A stretch of 64,000 bases of DNA from Deltaproteobacteria bacterium (GTDB taxonomy: Bacteria > Myxococcota_A > Polyangia > GCA-2747355): contig JACKDQ010000001.1 of NCBI GenBank assembly GCA_020633415.1, positions 806,001 to 870,000 on the forward strand. Direction: 5' to 3'. The stretch's first letter is position 1. Each line of letters starts with the position of its first letter. Shown piece after piece: positions 42,907 to 52,501 of this stretch. Below the pieces are notes generated by a model. The model ran no database searches, was not told the DNA's origin, and was given only the letters and a program-made list of their open reading frames with translations. The position numbers and the translations under genes were made by a program.

Positions 42907-43995
42907 ATGCGCAGGCGCTCCCTGGTCACACTGCTTTGCACGCTAACGTTGTGGGTGTCGTCGGCCCAGGCCAAGTCGCTAGGCTTCAAGCCGCAAAAGG
43001 GTGAGTCGTTCAAGGCGTTGTTCCGCTCGGCCCTCGATCATTACGGCATCTCCTATAACGCCGCTAAGCTCGACCAGCGTCTCGATGGGCGTTGGAAGGT
43101 CGAGCTGCGCGCTAACGCCAGCTGGCAAGATCGGAGTCCGCTGCACCCTTCGCGAATTCTCAATGCCTATACCTTTAACGGTCCCCAGCGCGGCATGTAT
43201 TACGTGGTCGATTTCGATCGCTCGGCGGGCGCCAAGGCTCCTGACCAGCGCGGATCGAAATTCGTGATCCTGCAGGATATTCGACCGCTGCCGCTGAGCT
43301 CCGATGGTCGCACCGTGTTGCACCTGCTCGGTGTTCCGACACCGAACACCAAACCGGGGGGAACGACGCGCTCGGAAAACATCAGCTGGCTCGACGTTGT
43401 CAGTGGCTCACACACCCAGCACCTCGGTCGGATGGTTCGCGACGTGCTGCGCAGCTTGGCCGGTCGAATGAACGCCAAAGACCTGCGCGAGTACGAGGGC
43501 GCTCAGGCCTATATCAACATGCCCGGCGCGCAGCTCACGGTGCCGACGCTGCACGTTCATGGCGTGCCCAGCAGTTCCAAGCGACGTGACTGGGTCAAGG
43601 CGGCGCAACAGGCCACGTTGATCGAAAAGGGCAACGGCTTTGCCGTTTACGCTAGCGAAAAACTCGGCGTGTTCGCCTTGGCCGATGCGCAGCATGGTGG
43701 CGTCGACAATCTCAGTGCCAAGACTGACGCACTGCTCGGTCAAATGGTTCTCGCCGCGCAGAAGGCGGCGCTCGACAATCCGCAGCCGCTGTTGGGACGC
43801 ATCGAGATCAATCAAAACGGCGACAATCGGATCGTTGTGCGGGTGAGAGAAGCGTTTTCGGCGAAGAGCCTGTTTTCGATGTTCGTTGGCGATGTCGATG
43901 AGCGTGAGGCACAGCGGCAGCAGATGACCGAGGAGCAGCTGCTCAAGCAATACCTCAAAGCCCGCGTCAGCGATTTCGGGCTCAACAATCCTTAG
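42907..43995 (+). CDS. Secreted hypothetical protein under a sigma-54-type promoter
   Basis: This protein is 362 residues from ATG 42907, set by GGAGG 8 bases upstream. It has a clear signal peptide (MRRRSLVTLLCTLTLWVSSAQA, cleavage before KS). The mature protein has mixed alpha/beta composition. Recognisable blocks include WKVELRANASWQDRSPLHPSR, MYYVVDFDRSAG and LHVHGVPSSS, but no known catalytic motif. A charged C-terminal helix (EREAQRQQMTEEQLLKQYLKAR) ends the protein. Its stop codon lies in the first unit of a 17-bp tandem repeat. The function is unknown. Confidence 0.8.
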   Translation: MRRRSLVTLLCTLTLWVSSAQAKSLGFKPQKGESFKALFRSALDHYGISYNAAKLDQRLDGRWKVELRANASWQDRSPLHPSRILNAYTFNGPQRGMYYVVDFDRSAGAKAPDQRGSKFVILQDIRPLPLSSDGRTVLHLLGVPTPNTKPGGTTRSENISWLDVVSGSHTQHLGRMVRDVLRSLAGRMNAKDLREYEGAQAYINMPGAQLTVPTLHVHGVPSSSKRRDWVKAAQQATLIEKGNGFAVYASEKLGVFALADAQHGGVDNLSAKTDALLGQMVLAAQKAALDNPQPLLGRIEINQNGDNRIVVRVREAFSAKSLFSMFVGDVDEREAQRQQMTEEQLLKQYLKARVSDFGLNNP

Positions 43996-44143
43996 CCCAT
44001 TCTTGGCCTTAGCCCATTCTTGGCCTTAGCCCATTCTTGGCCTTAGCCCATTCTTGGCCTTAGCCCATTCTTGGCCTTAGCCCATTTTTGGCCTTAGCCC
44101 ATTTTTGGCCTTAGCCCCTTTTGGGCCTTAGCCCCTTCTTGGC
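43991..44143 (+). repeat. 17-bp tandem repeat at a gene 3' end
   Basis: Eight complete copies and one partial copy of CCCATTCTTGGCCTTAG lie head to tail. The first five are identical and the last ones drift (CCCATTTTTGG, then CCCCTTTTGGG). The repeat begins with CCTTAG, which includes the stop codon of the upstream gene, so the array probably grew from that gene end. It separates two convergent genes and has no spacers, so it is not a CRISPR. Confidence 0.95.
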
Positions 44144-44164
44144 AAGTTCTTGGCTGGCCGCCAG

Positions 44165-44181
44165 CTAGCGCATTGCGCTAG
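44165..44181. repeat. Short perfect hairpin over the CHAT gene stop
   Basis: CTAGCGC-ATT-GCGCTAG forms a 7-bp stem covering the TAG stop of the CHAT gene on the minus strand. It is the same stem as at 17258-17273. No T-tract follows on either strand, so a terminator is not clear. Confidence 0.3.
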
Positions 44182-47100
44182 GGGGCTGTGACCTGTGCGT
44201 CGTCGAGCGAGACGGTCTCCAACTGCATTGCCGCCCAAAACACCGGATGCCTGAGCTGGTCACGCACTGCGAGCTGGGCCTTGCGCAGCGCATCGGCGAG
44301 TGGGCGACCGGCGCGGAGTTGACGTGCGAAGTGCTTGACCACCAAGGCCGCGCCCAGATCGCTGATGCGGTAGAGCGTTGAGGCCACCGAGTGAGCCCCC
44401 GCCGAGAGAAACGCTCGACTGAGTGCGACGCGGTGATCGCCGCTGCCCGCCGGGCCCAGCGCGCTTTGACAGGCCGAAAGGATCGCCAACGAGCCGGGCA
44501 GTTTGAGCGCCAAGACCTGATGCAGCGCAAACTCCTCGTGCAAGGCAAACGCCGTGGACAGCGGCCGATCGGGGCGGTACTCAGCGTGAGCGGCGATGTG
44601 CAGCAATCCGGCGCGCGGTGCCTGTTGGCGCAAGGCCAGGGCGGTGGCTTGGTTGCCGACAAAGCGCTGGGTCGCTTCCTTGGCGAAGGCTGCGGTGAGC
44701 GCCTCGCTTTCGAGGGCGGCGTAGGGCAGTTGGTCCGGGTCAGCGGCGAAGCTGGCTACCGTCTTCGCGGCGTTGAAGCGCTGGTGCCTGAGCAGGGACA
44801 GCGATGGTGCGATCGAGAGGCTGAAGCGCTTGAGCCAAGGGTTGTCTGAGCCGCCGAGCGCAGCAAACGGCAACAGTTGCAGCGGTCCGCTGGGGATCAC
44901 CACCAGGCGCTTGGTTTGTTGCCAACTCGGATCGTCGAACAGCAGCAATTGGCCTAGTTCGCGAGTCGCGCGATCGACCGGGTGAAAGCCGACCAATCGC
45001 TGGCGCAGCGCGATGACTTTCTTACTCAGCTCACTGCGCCCGAGGTTGATGCGCCGGCTGACCGAGCGCTCGCGTCGGATCAGCCAGATCAGCAGTTGCC
45101 TCGAGCCGGCGTACGTGTAAAGCAGCGCTTGATCGGCAGCGAGCGTGCGCTGAACCTCGCTTAGCGGTCGGGTCGAGGGCTTGGCCCAGCTGCGCCATGG
45201 CTCGGCCAGTGAGATCGATTGGGCTGTTGGCTGGCTGCCGGCCCCGGTCAATTCGGCCAACCGATGGCTATCTCTGGCGACAAGGTCGACGAATGCCCGG
45301 GCGCGCATGCGCTCGACCACCGACAGCGCTTGGTCCATGCGGTCTTGGCGCGCGTGAAGCTGAGCAAGCTCGTCATAGACGTCATCGGCGCGGGCTTCGA
45401 GCGACGGTGCACCGACGCGCTGACGCAATCGCGGTGGCCGTCGATCGAGCAGGGCGGCTGCCTGTTCGAGGCTGCGCAGGGCAGCGCCTGTCTTGGAAAG
45501 GCGCAATAGTGCGCGACTCTGCCAAAGCAGAAAACGCCACTGCCACTGTTCGAGTTGCAGTTCGTTGCTCAGCTTGAGGCCCCGCTGCAAGGTGGCTGCT
45601 GCGACATTCGCTTGGTTGCTGCTCAGCGCCATGCGGCCGCGTGTGAGCAGCGCCTTGAGCAGTGTGCGCGAGGCGCGAATCCGCGCAGCAGTGCGTTCGG
45701 CCTGGCTCAGATAGTCGTCGGCCTGGTTGTTGCGTCCCGCGAGAAACGCCGTTTCTCCAAGGTTGGCCAAGTCGTTGGCGATCGCGTTGTCATCCTTGAG
45801 CTGGCGATCGATCGCCAGCGCTCGCGAAAACGCATCCTCAGCCTCGTCGAAGCGCCCTGCGCGACGAAGTGCATCGCCGATGTTGTTTTCGGTGGCGGCA
45901 AGTTCGCCTGGTCGGGCGATCTTCTTGGCCAAGCTTTGGGCCCGGAGTAGCACCTCGAGTGCGTCGGTACTGCGACCGAGCGCTGCCAACACCGTGCCCT
46001 TGACGTTGAGCAACTGAACCGTGCGTTGCGGGTTATCTTTGGCCTGGTCCAAGCCGGTCTCGATATCGCGCAGCGCCTCTCCGTAGGCGCCAAGGTAGTA
46101 GAGGTTGTTGACCAATTCCAGTCGCGCCGCGCCCGCTTGAGTCAGCTGATTGTCGAGCGCCAAGCGTTCGGCGCTGCGCGCGACGGCGATCGCGCTGACA
46201 AAGTCGCCCTTGGCGCTATCGATGCGGCTCAGTTCAAGTTGCGCATCGACGTGATGCTGCGCAATCAGCCGTTCGATGCTTGCGATCTTCTTAGCAGCAG
46301 TCGCCTTGCCGATCTTGTCGTCGCTGCGCATCTTTTGCACGAGCATTGTTGCCCCTGCGATCTGTAGCAGAGCTTCTTGCATGCGCAGACGCGCTTGGGT
46401 GTAGCGAGCGAACCGCTGCCGCAGCAGCCGCGCTAGGCGCGTGGTTACCGAGATGTATTGCAGGCGTGGCGCGAGCTTGGCGCGAATGCTCAGCTGGGCC
46501 TTTTTGAGCCCATGCCACGTTTGGGCGGTCTTGAGCGCGGCGTCATAGTCGCGCAGCTTTTCTTCGATCAGCAGGCGCTGCTGGAAGACGACATCTGCCA
46601 GCTGGAGGCGGCGCACGTCGCGATAGATCTTCAGCGCGGCATCGTTGGCTTGCAGTGCGGCATGGTAGCGATCGTCGCGCAACTCGACCCAGCCGCGTGT
46701 GGTCTCGGTTTTGGCGAGCTCCGCTTGAAGCACCAACTTGGTGCGGCCGGCGGCAGCCTTTAACTGCTGTTGCTGAAGCGCCAAGAGTTTAGCGAGCGTG
46801 CGCCGCGCGCGGCGCAGGTCGCCGTCGAGGGTGTAAGCCTGAGCCAGAAATGACAGCGTACGTGAATAGTACTTGGTGTCTTTGAGCAGATGCATCGCGT
46901 CGATCGCGCGCCAGAACTCCTCGATCGCCAGCCGCTGTTGGCGCTTTTTCGAAGCGATCACCGCGCTGCGAATCCATTGGGTCAGATTCCCTCTGGCCCA
47001 TGCTTTGGCTTCGCTCGGTGGTAGCGGCAACAGCCCATAGCGTGTGGGTGTCGGTTCGCCCGTTGCGAGGTAGCTGGCGACGCCGGCGGCGTGTAGCAAA

Positions 47101-50100
47101 CGGCCCAAGGCGACGCGCTTGCGGCGAGCTGTGCGCTGATCTGACAGCGCTAACTTGGAAAAGCGCAGCAGAGCGGCGCGCAATGGCAAACCAAGCTTAC
47201 GGCTGAGGTAAAGATCGAACGGCGCCAGCGTAAGATCGGCCGGTTGTGTGCTGGTCGCTTGCAGTGCGAGGGCGTCGATCTGTCGCGCACTCTCCAGCGC
47301 GTCGACTAATGAATGGTCCTTGCTGGTCAGCTTGCTCGCGTCGAGTTGTGGCGCAGCGCTGGCGGTGCGCACGGCGATAGCGTCGAGCAGCGACCAGGCC
47401 GTGGCGACTCGACTGTGGGGCAGACGGATCGGCAGACGGTCGAGTGGATCGACCCGGCCGAGGTCTAGATATAGCCGCTTCGCGCCGCCAGCCAGGCGCT
47501 CGATTTGTCTGACCAGCGCATCAGTGGATTCGCCGATGGTCTGCCAGGCGATCCGTTGGCGCTCAACGACGCCGAGTAGCACGCCCGTCTGGCCGGGCAG
47601 TGCGACGAGCAGTCGGTCGGTCGGCTCGAGCGCCTTTTGCAGGGCAGCGAGCGGGAACGGTTCGACGGTAAATAGCGCAGCGATGCGCGGTGCTTGGTTG
47701 CTCAAGCGGGCGAGGGCGGCGAGCACCTGGCGCTCGAAAAGTGGCAGCTGTTTGGCGGCAGTTGGATCGGCCAACGCCCGGCGGTAGCGTGAGCCGCTCT
47801 CGAGTAGTGTGCGCAGAAGTGGAGCAACGGAGTCGACGCCGCGTGGACTCGTGGCGAGTAGGTCTTCGACGAATGTGCGTCGCTCAAAGCGTTCTGCGTA
47901 GCTCCAGGCTTCGGTTGGTAGGTTGTGCGCGACCAGTTTGTCGACGACCAAATGGGCGATCTCTTGACCAATCTGCGTGGCCTGCGCCTGGCTTTCAGCG
48001 AGCAATAGTGGGTGTCTGGCTAAGAATCCGTCGGCGGCAGCGCGTAGTCCCTGAAGACTGTCGCGTTGGGCAGCGAGGTTAGCGACCACCAAGAACTTCA
48101 GCGCACCGACGTCGTACTTGACGGCGACGTGAGCGAGTTGCTCGAGCAACTCGAAGGCCACGCCGCTGGCAGGTCCTTTGGTCTTTAGATCGCTGACCTG
48201 CTGCAAAAGGGTCGCTAGGTTGAGCCCACTGCGCACGTGCCACCGCACGCGCTGATCAGGACTCAGTGGCGCCCAGAGGTTCGCGCTCGCGCCGTAGCGC
48301 TTGGCATGAACCGGTTCGGCGCTCACCACGACCGCCGGGTTTGTCTGACGAAAAACCGATCGGAGCAGCACGACCGCACGCTGGCGCGCGGCGATCAGCA
48401 ACCGCTGGTCGGCGACCAGCTGAGCGATCGCTTTGTCGGCTTCGTCGGGTAGTGACTTTGACGCGATGTCGGTCTGCTCAGCGCCGAGCAGCAGATTGGC
48501 GATGTTGCCCCAGAGCGCCAGCCGCAAACGTGTGGAAAGCAGCGGGCCCTTTTGCTTGATCGTCCAACGCTCGCGCTCGCGTTCGAGTACCTCGAGTTTC
48601 GCAAGCGCATCGCGGCGCTCTGCCGAGCTGATGGCGAGCTCGGCGAGGTTGAGGGTGACCGCCGTCTGTAGCGCGAAGCTCTCTGCATCGATCAAATACT
48701 TACCGTCTGAGCGCTGAATTCGATCGAGCAGTTCGATGCCTTGAGTCAGCGACCGACGACTGTCCTCAACGCGTCCAGCGCGAGCGAGCAGCAGTCCTTG
48801 GCGGTTAAAGAGCAGTGCCAGTTCCCGTTGGCCCTCGGCGTCGCCTTTTTTTGTGCTGGCGCTGCGCAGCGTTAGACGCTCAGTTAGTCGCTGCAACGCC
48901 GCGTCACGGTCAAAGCCGCGCTCGTCGATCAGTTGACGTAGGGCGAGCCTTACGTCCTGCTCGGCGCCAGGCCCGAAGCCAAAAGGCGCGGTGCTGTAGC
49001 CGGGGCCGTCGATCGCCGCAGGAATGTAGTCGCCGATCGGGGCAACGGTGTATTTCTGCGCCAACGCGCTGGCGCGGTCAAGTAGCTCGCTGGCGCGTTG
49101 CGTGTCGTTTGATCGCAGCGCGTTGTAGGCCATGCTGCGCAGCAAGACGATGTTCTCGGAGCGGCGGCCGAGCGCTTGATTGAGCGCCAGTGCCTGAGCG
49201 AACCAGCGCAACGCTTCGCTTTGCTGACCCTCACGTTGCGCGTTGAGCGCGTGGCGCGCGAGGATCTCGCTTTCTAGCGGGCGGTTCTTCAGCGTCCGCG
49301 CGATCTCAAGCGCGCGATTGAACAGACGGCTGGCGATGCGAAAGTGTTCCGTTGCCGACGCGGCGCGTCCATAGATCAGCGCAAACGTCGCCTCGCGGCG
49401 TTTGTCGATAAACGGAATGTTGAGCGCTTGGCGCTCTGAGCAGTGGCGATAGGCTTCGCCCCAGGTGTTGCCGAGATGGGCAAAGACATTGCAGAGGTTG
49501 ACCAATAGGTCGGCTTCGCTTTGACGATCGGTTTGGCGGTCGACCAGCTGGTAGGCGCGCTGGTAGTGCTTGAGCGCTTCTTCGAGATAGCCGCGGGCAA
49601 CCACGCCGAACCGACGTTCGCGCATTTCGAAGATCCAGCCGCGCGAAATTTGCGGAAACGGCGAGCGCGGTAGCAGCGCAGCCGCACGGGTCAGGTGCTG
49701 CTCGGCTTGTTCTAGCGTGCGCAGGCTGGGTTGCCCTTGATAGGTCAGCAACAGTCCAACCGCGTAGTGGGCAGCGCCGTCGCCTTGATCGACTTCCAGT
49801 CGCTTGCGGTGTTGCTCCAACAGTTGTTCGCGCTGCTGCGTGCTGCTCAGCGCGATCAGTTGTCGCCAGACGACCAGCTCGTTGGGAAACTCGCTGGCGA
49901 GTGAGCTAAAGCGCTTGAGGGCGAGTTGAAGATTGCCGTCGCGTTGAAGTTGCCTGGCGGCCAGCAGCGAGAGTCGAAAGAACGCGCGGCGAGCGCGCTG
50001 CCAGGTCACGCCGCCATGCTCGAGATTCTTCAGCAATCCACGGTACGCGCTGCGGGCTCGCGAGATGAAATATGAGGCACGAGTGAGCTTCTGTTGTTCG

Positions 50101-51938
50101 CGCAGCCTTTCGGCGTGCTCGAGACAGCGCTGACCCAAGGTGAAGGTCGCTTGTTCGGCCTCGGAAGGAACGCTGCGTTGCATCAGTGCGACTTGGAATA
50201 GCGCTTCGATCGCCAACTCGTAGCGTTTGTCGACTTGGTAGCGTCGGGCGAGTTCGCGCTGGGCGAGCGCAACGAAGAACGGCTTGTCGGCATGCTGATC
50301 GATTAGCGCTCGCAGGGCTTCGACGCGCGGTGCGGCGGCCAGTGGAGCGAGGTGGGCAAAGATCTTCGCCGCGGCGCGGCGCAGCGCCAGCGTCTGGGCC
50401 GGAAAGCGCGAGAAGGCCTGAACATAATAGTCGGCGGCGGCTAGCGCACCACCACTTTCCAGATACAACTCGCCCAAGGCGAGGTAGGCCTCGATCGCTA
50501 GCGCGGGTCGATCGGTGTGCCGGTCGAGGACCTGCTGGTAGGCAGCGATCGCCTGCTGACGCTGCGCAGCGTGGCGGAAGATGTCGCCGCGACGCAAGCT
50601 GGCCAGCGCACGTCCCGCGGCGGTCTTCGCAGCCAGTTGGCTGAGCGCCAGATGGGCTTGAGTTGCTGCGTGTTTTGTTGCCGAGGGCGTCGTGCCCTTG
50701 GCCAGCAGAAAGTCGGCATAGATCGCGTCGATCGTGCTCAGCTCGTGGACTGCCGATCCGACTGGTGCGGACTTCAACGCTTGGCGCAGGGTTTGGTGCT
50801 GCTTGTCCGGCTCAGCGAGCTGACGCAGAATCTCGGCGGCGCGGTAGGCGGCTAGTGCGCGCGCTTCGCCTTGAGATCGGCGCGTCAATGCCGAAAGCAG
50901 CAGTAGGCGGTCGCGTGGGTCGGTTGTCTGGGCGAGCATCGCCTCGATGGCGGCTGAGCCGGCTGCGGCTGGTATTTCGCCGTCATGGGGGAGCAGTCCG
51001 ATGTCGAGTCCATTGCTGGTCAGTGCGGTGAAGATCAGGCCGCGACGGTGCGGGCGGACAAACAGCTTGCTAGATGCGTCGCTGGTTAGCTGGACGGCGT
51101 CGTCGATCGCTGCTTCGCCACGGCTCCGGCTGCTCAGAGCAAGCGACCAGAGCGATGCTGTCGCCCGAGCGCTGCGCGGTGTTCGCGGCGGACCGGCATA
51201 GAACCGCGAGAACAGGATCGATTGGCCATCGGCTGAAAAGGCGGGAAAGCCGGTGTGGTAGTTTCCCCGACTGAGCAGCACGGTCTTGTCTTGTCGCAGA
51301 TCGAGCAGGGCCAGACGCCCTTGCCGCTGCTGATCGAAACGCGTGTAGACCAGCCAGCGTCCGTCGGGGCTGGCCGCGGGATGGGTCGCGCCCCAGTCGG
51401 TCAATGCGCGCCGCTTTCTGGTTTGCAGATCGAGCGCGATGATGCGCCCTTGTCCTTCCGGACCTTCGACGAAATACAGCGTCTTGCCGCTGGCCGAAAA
51501 CGCCGGATAGCTGTCTGCGGTTCGTTGATCGGTCAGTGCCTGCAGCTTGCCGTCAACTTGTCGCAGGTAGATGTCGCCCTTGGCGTCGTTGCGCATCGAG
51601 ACGAAGGCGATGCGTCCGTCGGTGGCGATCGTCGGCTGCGTATCGATCGCGACGTGATCGGTCAGCTGCTCGGGTTGTCCGGTCGTTAGGTCGAGGCGCC
51701 AAATGTCGAGCGAGCCCTTGCGCGCGCTAGCGAACACTAACTGGCCGCCGGTGGCGCTGAGCTGCCCCCAAAGGTCATCGTCCGCGCCCTGGACCAACCA
51801 CAGCGGTTGCTGCAAACGGCGCTGGCTCGGCCGTAGCTGATAGTCGTCGAGTATCGGCCGATCGGGCCGCTGCGTAGTGGCGCAGCCAACGAGCGCGCCG
51901 CTGAGCACCAGCGCGGAAATAAGCGCTGATCTGATCAT
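44178..51938 (-). CDS. Giant lipoprotein: beta-propeller, TPR arrays and CHAT protease domain
   Basis: This protein has 2586 residues. The signal ALVLSGALVGC gives a lipoprotein. Residues about 30-330 form a TolB/WD40-like propeller (repeated FSASGKTLYFV, SPDGRWLVYTRFD blades). Residues about 340-2190 are mostly TPR repeats, interrupted around 1340-1630 by a degenerate CHAT-like block without catalytic residues. The C-terminal CHAT domain (about 2230-2586) keeps the caspase-type dyad: His2451 in LLHIAAHAEY and Cys2490 in LAILSACQSALG, with VVIPSGPLQLLPFAAL upstream. CHAT enzymes are separase/caspase-like proteases, often triggered by TPR-bound partners. Its ATG overlaps the stop of the small lipoprotein gene (ATGA). 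Confidence 0.9.
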   Translation of the reverse strand: MIRSALISALVLSGALVGCATTQRPDRPILDDYQLRPSQRRLQQPLWLVQGADDDLWGQLSATGGQLVFASARKGSLDIWRLDLTTGQPEQLTDHVAIDTQPTIATDGRIAFVSMRNDAKGDIYLRQVDGKLQALTDQRTADSYPAFSASGKTLYFVEGPEGQGRIIALDLQTRKRRALTDWGATHPAASPDGRWLVYTRFDQQRQGRLALLDLRQDKTVLLSRGNYHTGFPAFSADGQSILFSRFYAGPPRTPRSARATASLWSLALSSRSRGEAAIDDAVQLTSDASSKLFVRPHRRGLIFTALTSNGLDIGLLPHDGEIPAAAGSAAIEAMLAQTTDPRDRLLLLSALTRRSQGEARALAAYRAAEILRQLAEPDKQHQTLRQALKSAPVGSAVHELSTIDAIYADFLLAKGTTPSATKHAATQAHLALSQLAAKTAAGRALASLRRGDIFRHAAQRQQAIAAYQQVLDRHTDRPALAIEAYLALGELYLESGGALAAADYYVQAFSRFPAQTLALRRAAAKIFAHLAPLAAAPRVEALRALIDQHADKPFFVALAQRELARRYQVDKRYELAIEALFQVALMQRSVPSEAEQATFTLGQRCLEHAERLREQQKLTRASYFISRARSAYRGLLKNLEHGGVTWQRARRAFFRLSLLAARQLQRDGNLQLALKRFSSLASEFPNELVVWRQLIALSSTQQREQLLEQHRKRLEVDQGDGAAHYAVGLLLTYQGQPSLRTLEQAEQHLTRAAALLPRSPFPQISRGWIFEMRERRFGVVARGYLEEALKHYQRAYQLVDRQTDRQSEADLLVNLCNVFAHLGNTWGEAYRHCSERQALNIPFIDKRREATFALIYGRAASATEHFRIASRLFNRALEIARTLKNRPLESEILARHALNAQREGQQSEALRWFAQALALNQALGRRSENIVLLRSMAYNALRSNDTQRASELLDRASALAQKYTVAPIGDYIPAAIDGPGYSTAPFGFGPGAEQDVRLALRQLIDERGFDRDAALQRLTERLTLRSASTKKGDAEGQRELALLFNRQGLLLARAGRVEDSRRSLTQGIELLDRIQRSDGKYLIDAESFALQTAVTLNLAELAISSAERRDALAKLEVLERERERWTIKQKGPLLSTRLRLALWGNIANLLLGAEQTDIASKSLPDEADKAIAQLVADQRLLIAARQRAVVLLRSVFRQTNPAVVVSAEPVHAKRYGASANLWAPLSPDQRVRWHVRSGLNLATLLQQVSDLKTKGPASGVAFELLEQLAHVAVKYDVGALKFLVVANLAAQRDSLQGLRAAADGFLARHPLLLAESQAQATQIGQEIAHLVVDKLVAHNLPTEAWSYAERFERRTFVEDLLATSPRGVDSVAPLLRTLLESGSRYRRALADPTAAKQLPLFERQVLAALARLSNQAPRIAALFTVEPFPLAALQKALEPTDRLLVALPGQTGVLLGVVERQRIAWQTIGESTDALVRQIERLAGGAKRLYLDLGRVDPLDRLPIRLPHSRVATAWSLLDAIAVRTASAAPQLDASKLTSKDHSLVDALESARQIDALALQATSTQPADLTLAPFDLYLSRKLGLPLRAALLRFSKLALSDQRTARRKRVALGRLLHAAGVASYLATGEPTPTRYGLLPLPPSEAKAWARGNLTQWIRSAVIASKKRQQRLAIEEFWRAIDAMHLLKDTKYYSRTLSFLAQAYTLDGDLRRARRTLAKLLALQQQQLKAAAGRTKLVLQAELAKTETTRGWVELRDDRYHAALQANDAALKIYRDVRRLQLADVVFQQRLLIEEKLRDYDAALKTAQTWHGLKKAQLSIRAKLAPRLQYISVTTRLARLLRQRFARYTQARLRMQEALLQIAGATMLVQKMRSDDKIGKATAAKKIASIERLIAQHHVDAQLELSRIDSAKGDFVSAIAVARSAERLALDNQLTQAGAARLELVNNLYYLGAYGEALRDIETGLDQAKDNPQRTVQLLNVKGTVLAALGRSTDALEVLLRAQSLAKKIARPGELAATENNIGDALRRAGRFDEAEDAFSRALAIDRQLKDDNAIANDLANLGETAFLAGRNNQADDYLSQAERTAARIRASRTLLKALLTRGRMALSSNQANVAAATLQRGLKLSNELQLEQWQWRFLLWQSRALLRLSKTGAALRSLEQAAALLDRRPPRLRQRVGAPSLEARADDVYDELAQLHARQDRMDQALSVVERMRARAFVDLVARDSHRLAELTGAGSQPTAQSISLAEPWRSWAKPSTRPLSEVQRTLAADQALLYTYAGSRQLLIWLIRRERSVSRRINLGRSELSKKVIALRQRLVGFHPVDRATRELGQLLLFDDPSWQQTKRLVVIPSGPLQLLPFAALGGSDNPWLKRFSLSIAPSLSLLRHQRFNAAKTVASFAADPDQLPYAALESEALTAAFAKEATQRFVGNQATALALRQQAPRAGLLHIAAHAEYRPDRPLSTAFALHEEFALHQVLALKLPGSLAILSACQSALGPAGSGDHRVALSRAFLSAGAHSVASTLYRISDLGAALVVKHFARQLRAGRPLADALRKAQLAVRDQLRHPVFWAAMQLETVSLDDAQVTAP

Positions 51939-52501
51939 TGGTTCGCGTCCGTCGCCGGTTGAGCCTGCTTGCCGACAGCCGTTCGCCAGACACCCTTTTC
52001 GTCTTGAACGCGGTGGCCCGCCTGAGCGTTAGCGACCTGCATTCGGTAGAGCACGTCACGGACACGGGCGATGTCGCTGGCACGAAGTCGCGGAGAGAGA
52101 CTGATCAGATGTTGCACCAACAGGTCGCGCGCCTGATTCTCGCGCTCGACGAGCTGGCTCAGCGCTGCGGATGTCTTCTGGGTGATCGCCAAACGCCAGC
52201 CGCGCGCCTCACCGACGAGCTGCTTATCTTTGAGCTGATCGATGTCGTCACGGTAAAAAGCGCGAACCAACGCTGCTTCGATCGCCTGGCGATGTCGCTG
52301 GCTCTTGCTTTTGCCATCGGTCGCCGGCCCGCGCGTCGAGGACAGCAAGATCAGTTCGGGCTCCATTCGCTGCATCGTGCCGAGGATCTGGTTTTCCAAG
52401 GCGGTCTTGCGGTCGACGGTCACCGCCTTGAGTGAAACGCAGCTCGTCAAGGCGATCAGCGAGCAAGCGCTGAGCAAACAGCGGGTTGAAAGTCGGATCA
52501 T
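51935..52501 (-). CDS. Small lipoprotein in the AsmA-CHAT operon
   Basis: This protein is 188 residues from ATG 52501, which overlaps the stop of the AsmA-like gene as ATGA; the longer frame upstream is the shadow of that gene. The signal CLLSACSLIALTSC gives a lipoprotein. The mature part is helical and charged (TALENQILGTMQRMEPELILLSS, YRDDIDQLKDKQLVGEARGWRLAI, ARVRDVLYRMQVANAQAG). Its stop overlaps the ATG of the CHAT gene, so all three genes are coupled. It probably works as a periplasmic or outer-membrane partner of the CHAT lipoprotein; no family is recognised. Confidence 0.8.
   Translation of the reverse strand: MIRLSTRCLLSACSLIALTSCVSLKAVTVDRKTALENQILGTMQRMEPELILLSSTRGPATDGKSKSQRHRQAIEAALVRAFYRDDIDQLKDKQLVGEARGWRLAITQKTSAALSQLVERENQARDLLVQHLISLSPRLRASDIARVRDVLYRMQVANAQAGHRVQDEKGVWRTAVGKQAQPATDANQ

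Noticed and set aside
43991..44143. Possible CRISPR array
   Set aside because: 17-bp units are contiguous without spacers and no cas genes are present.
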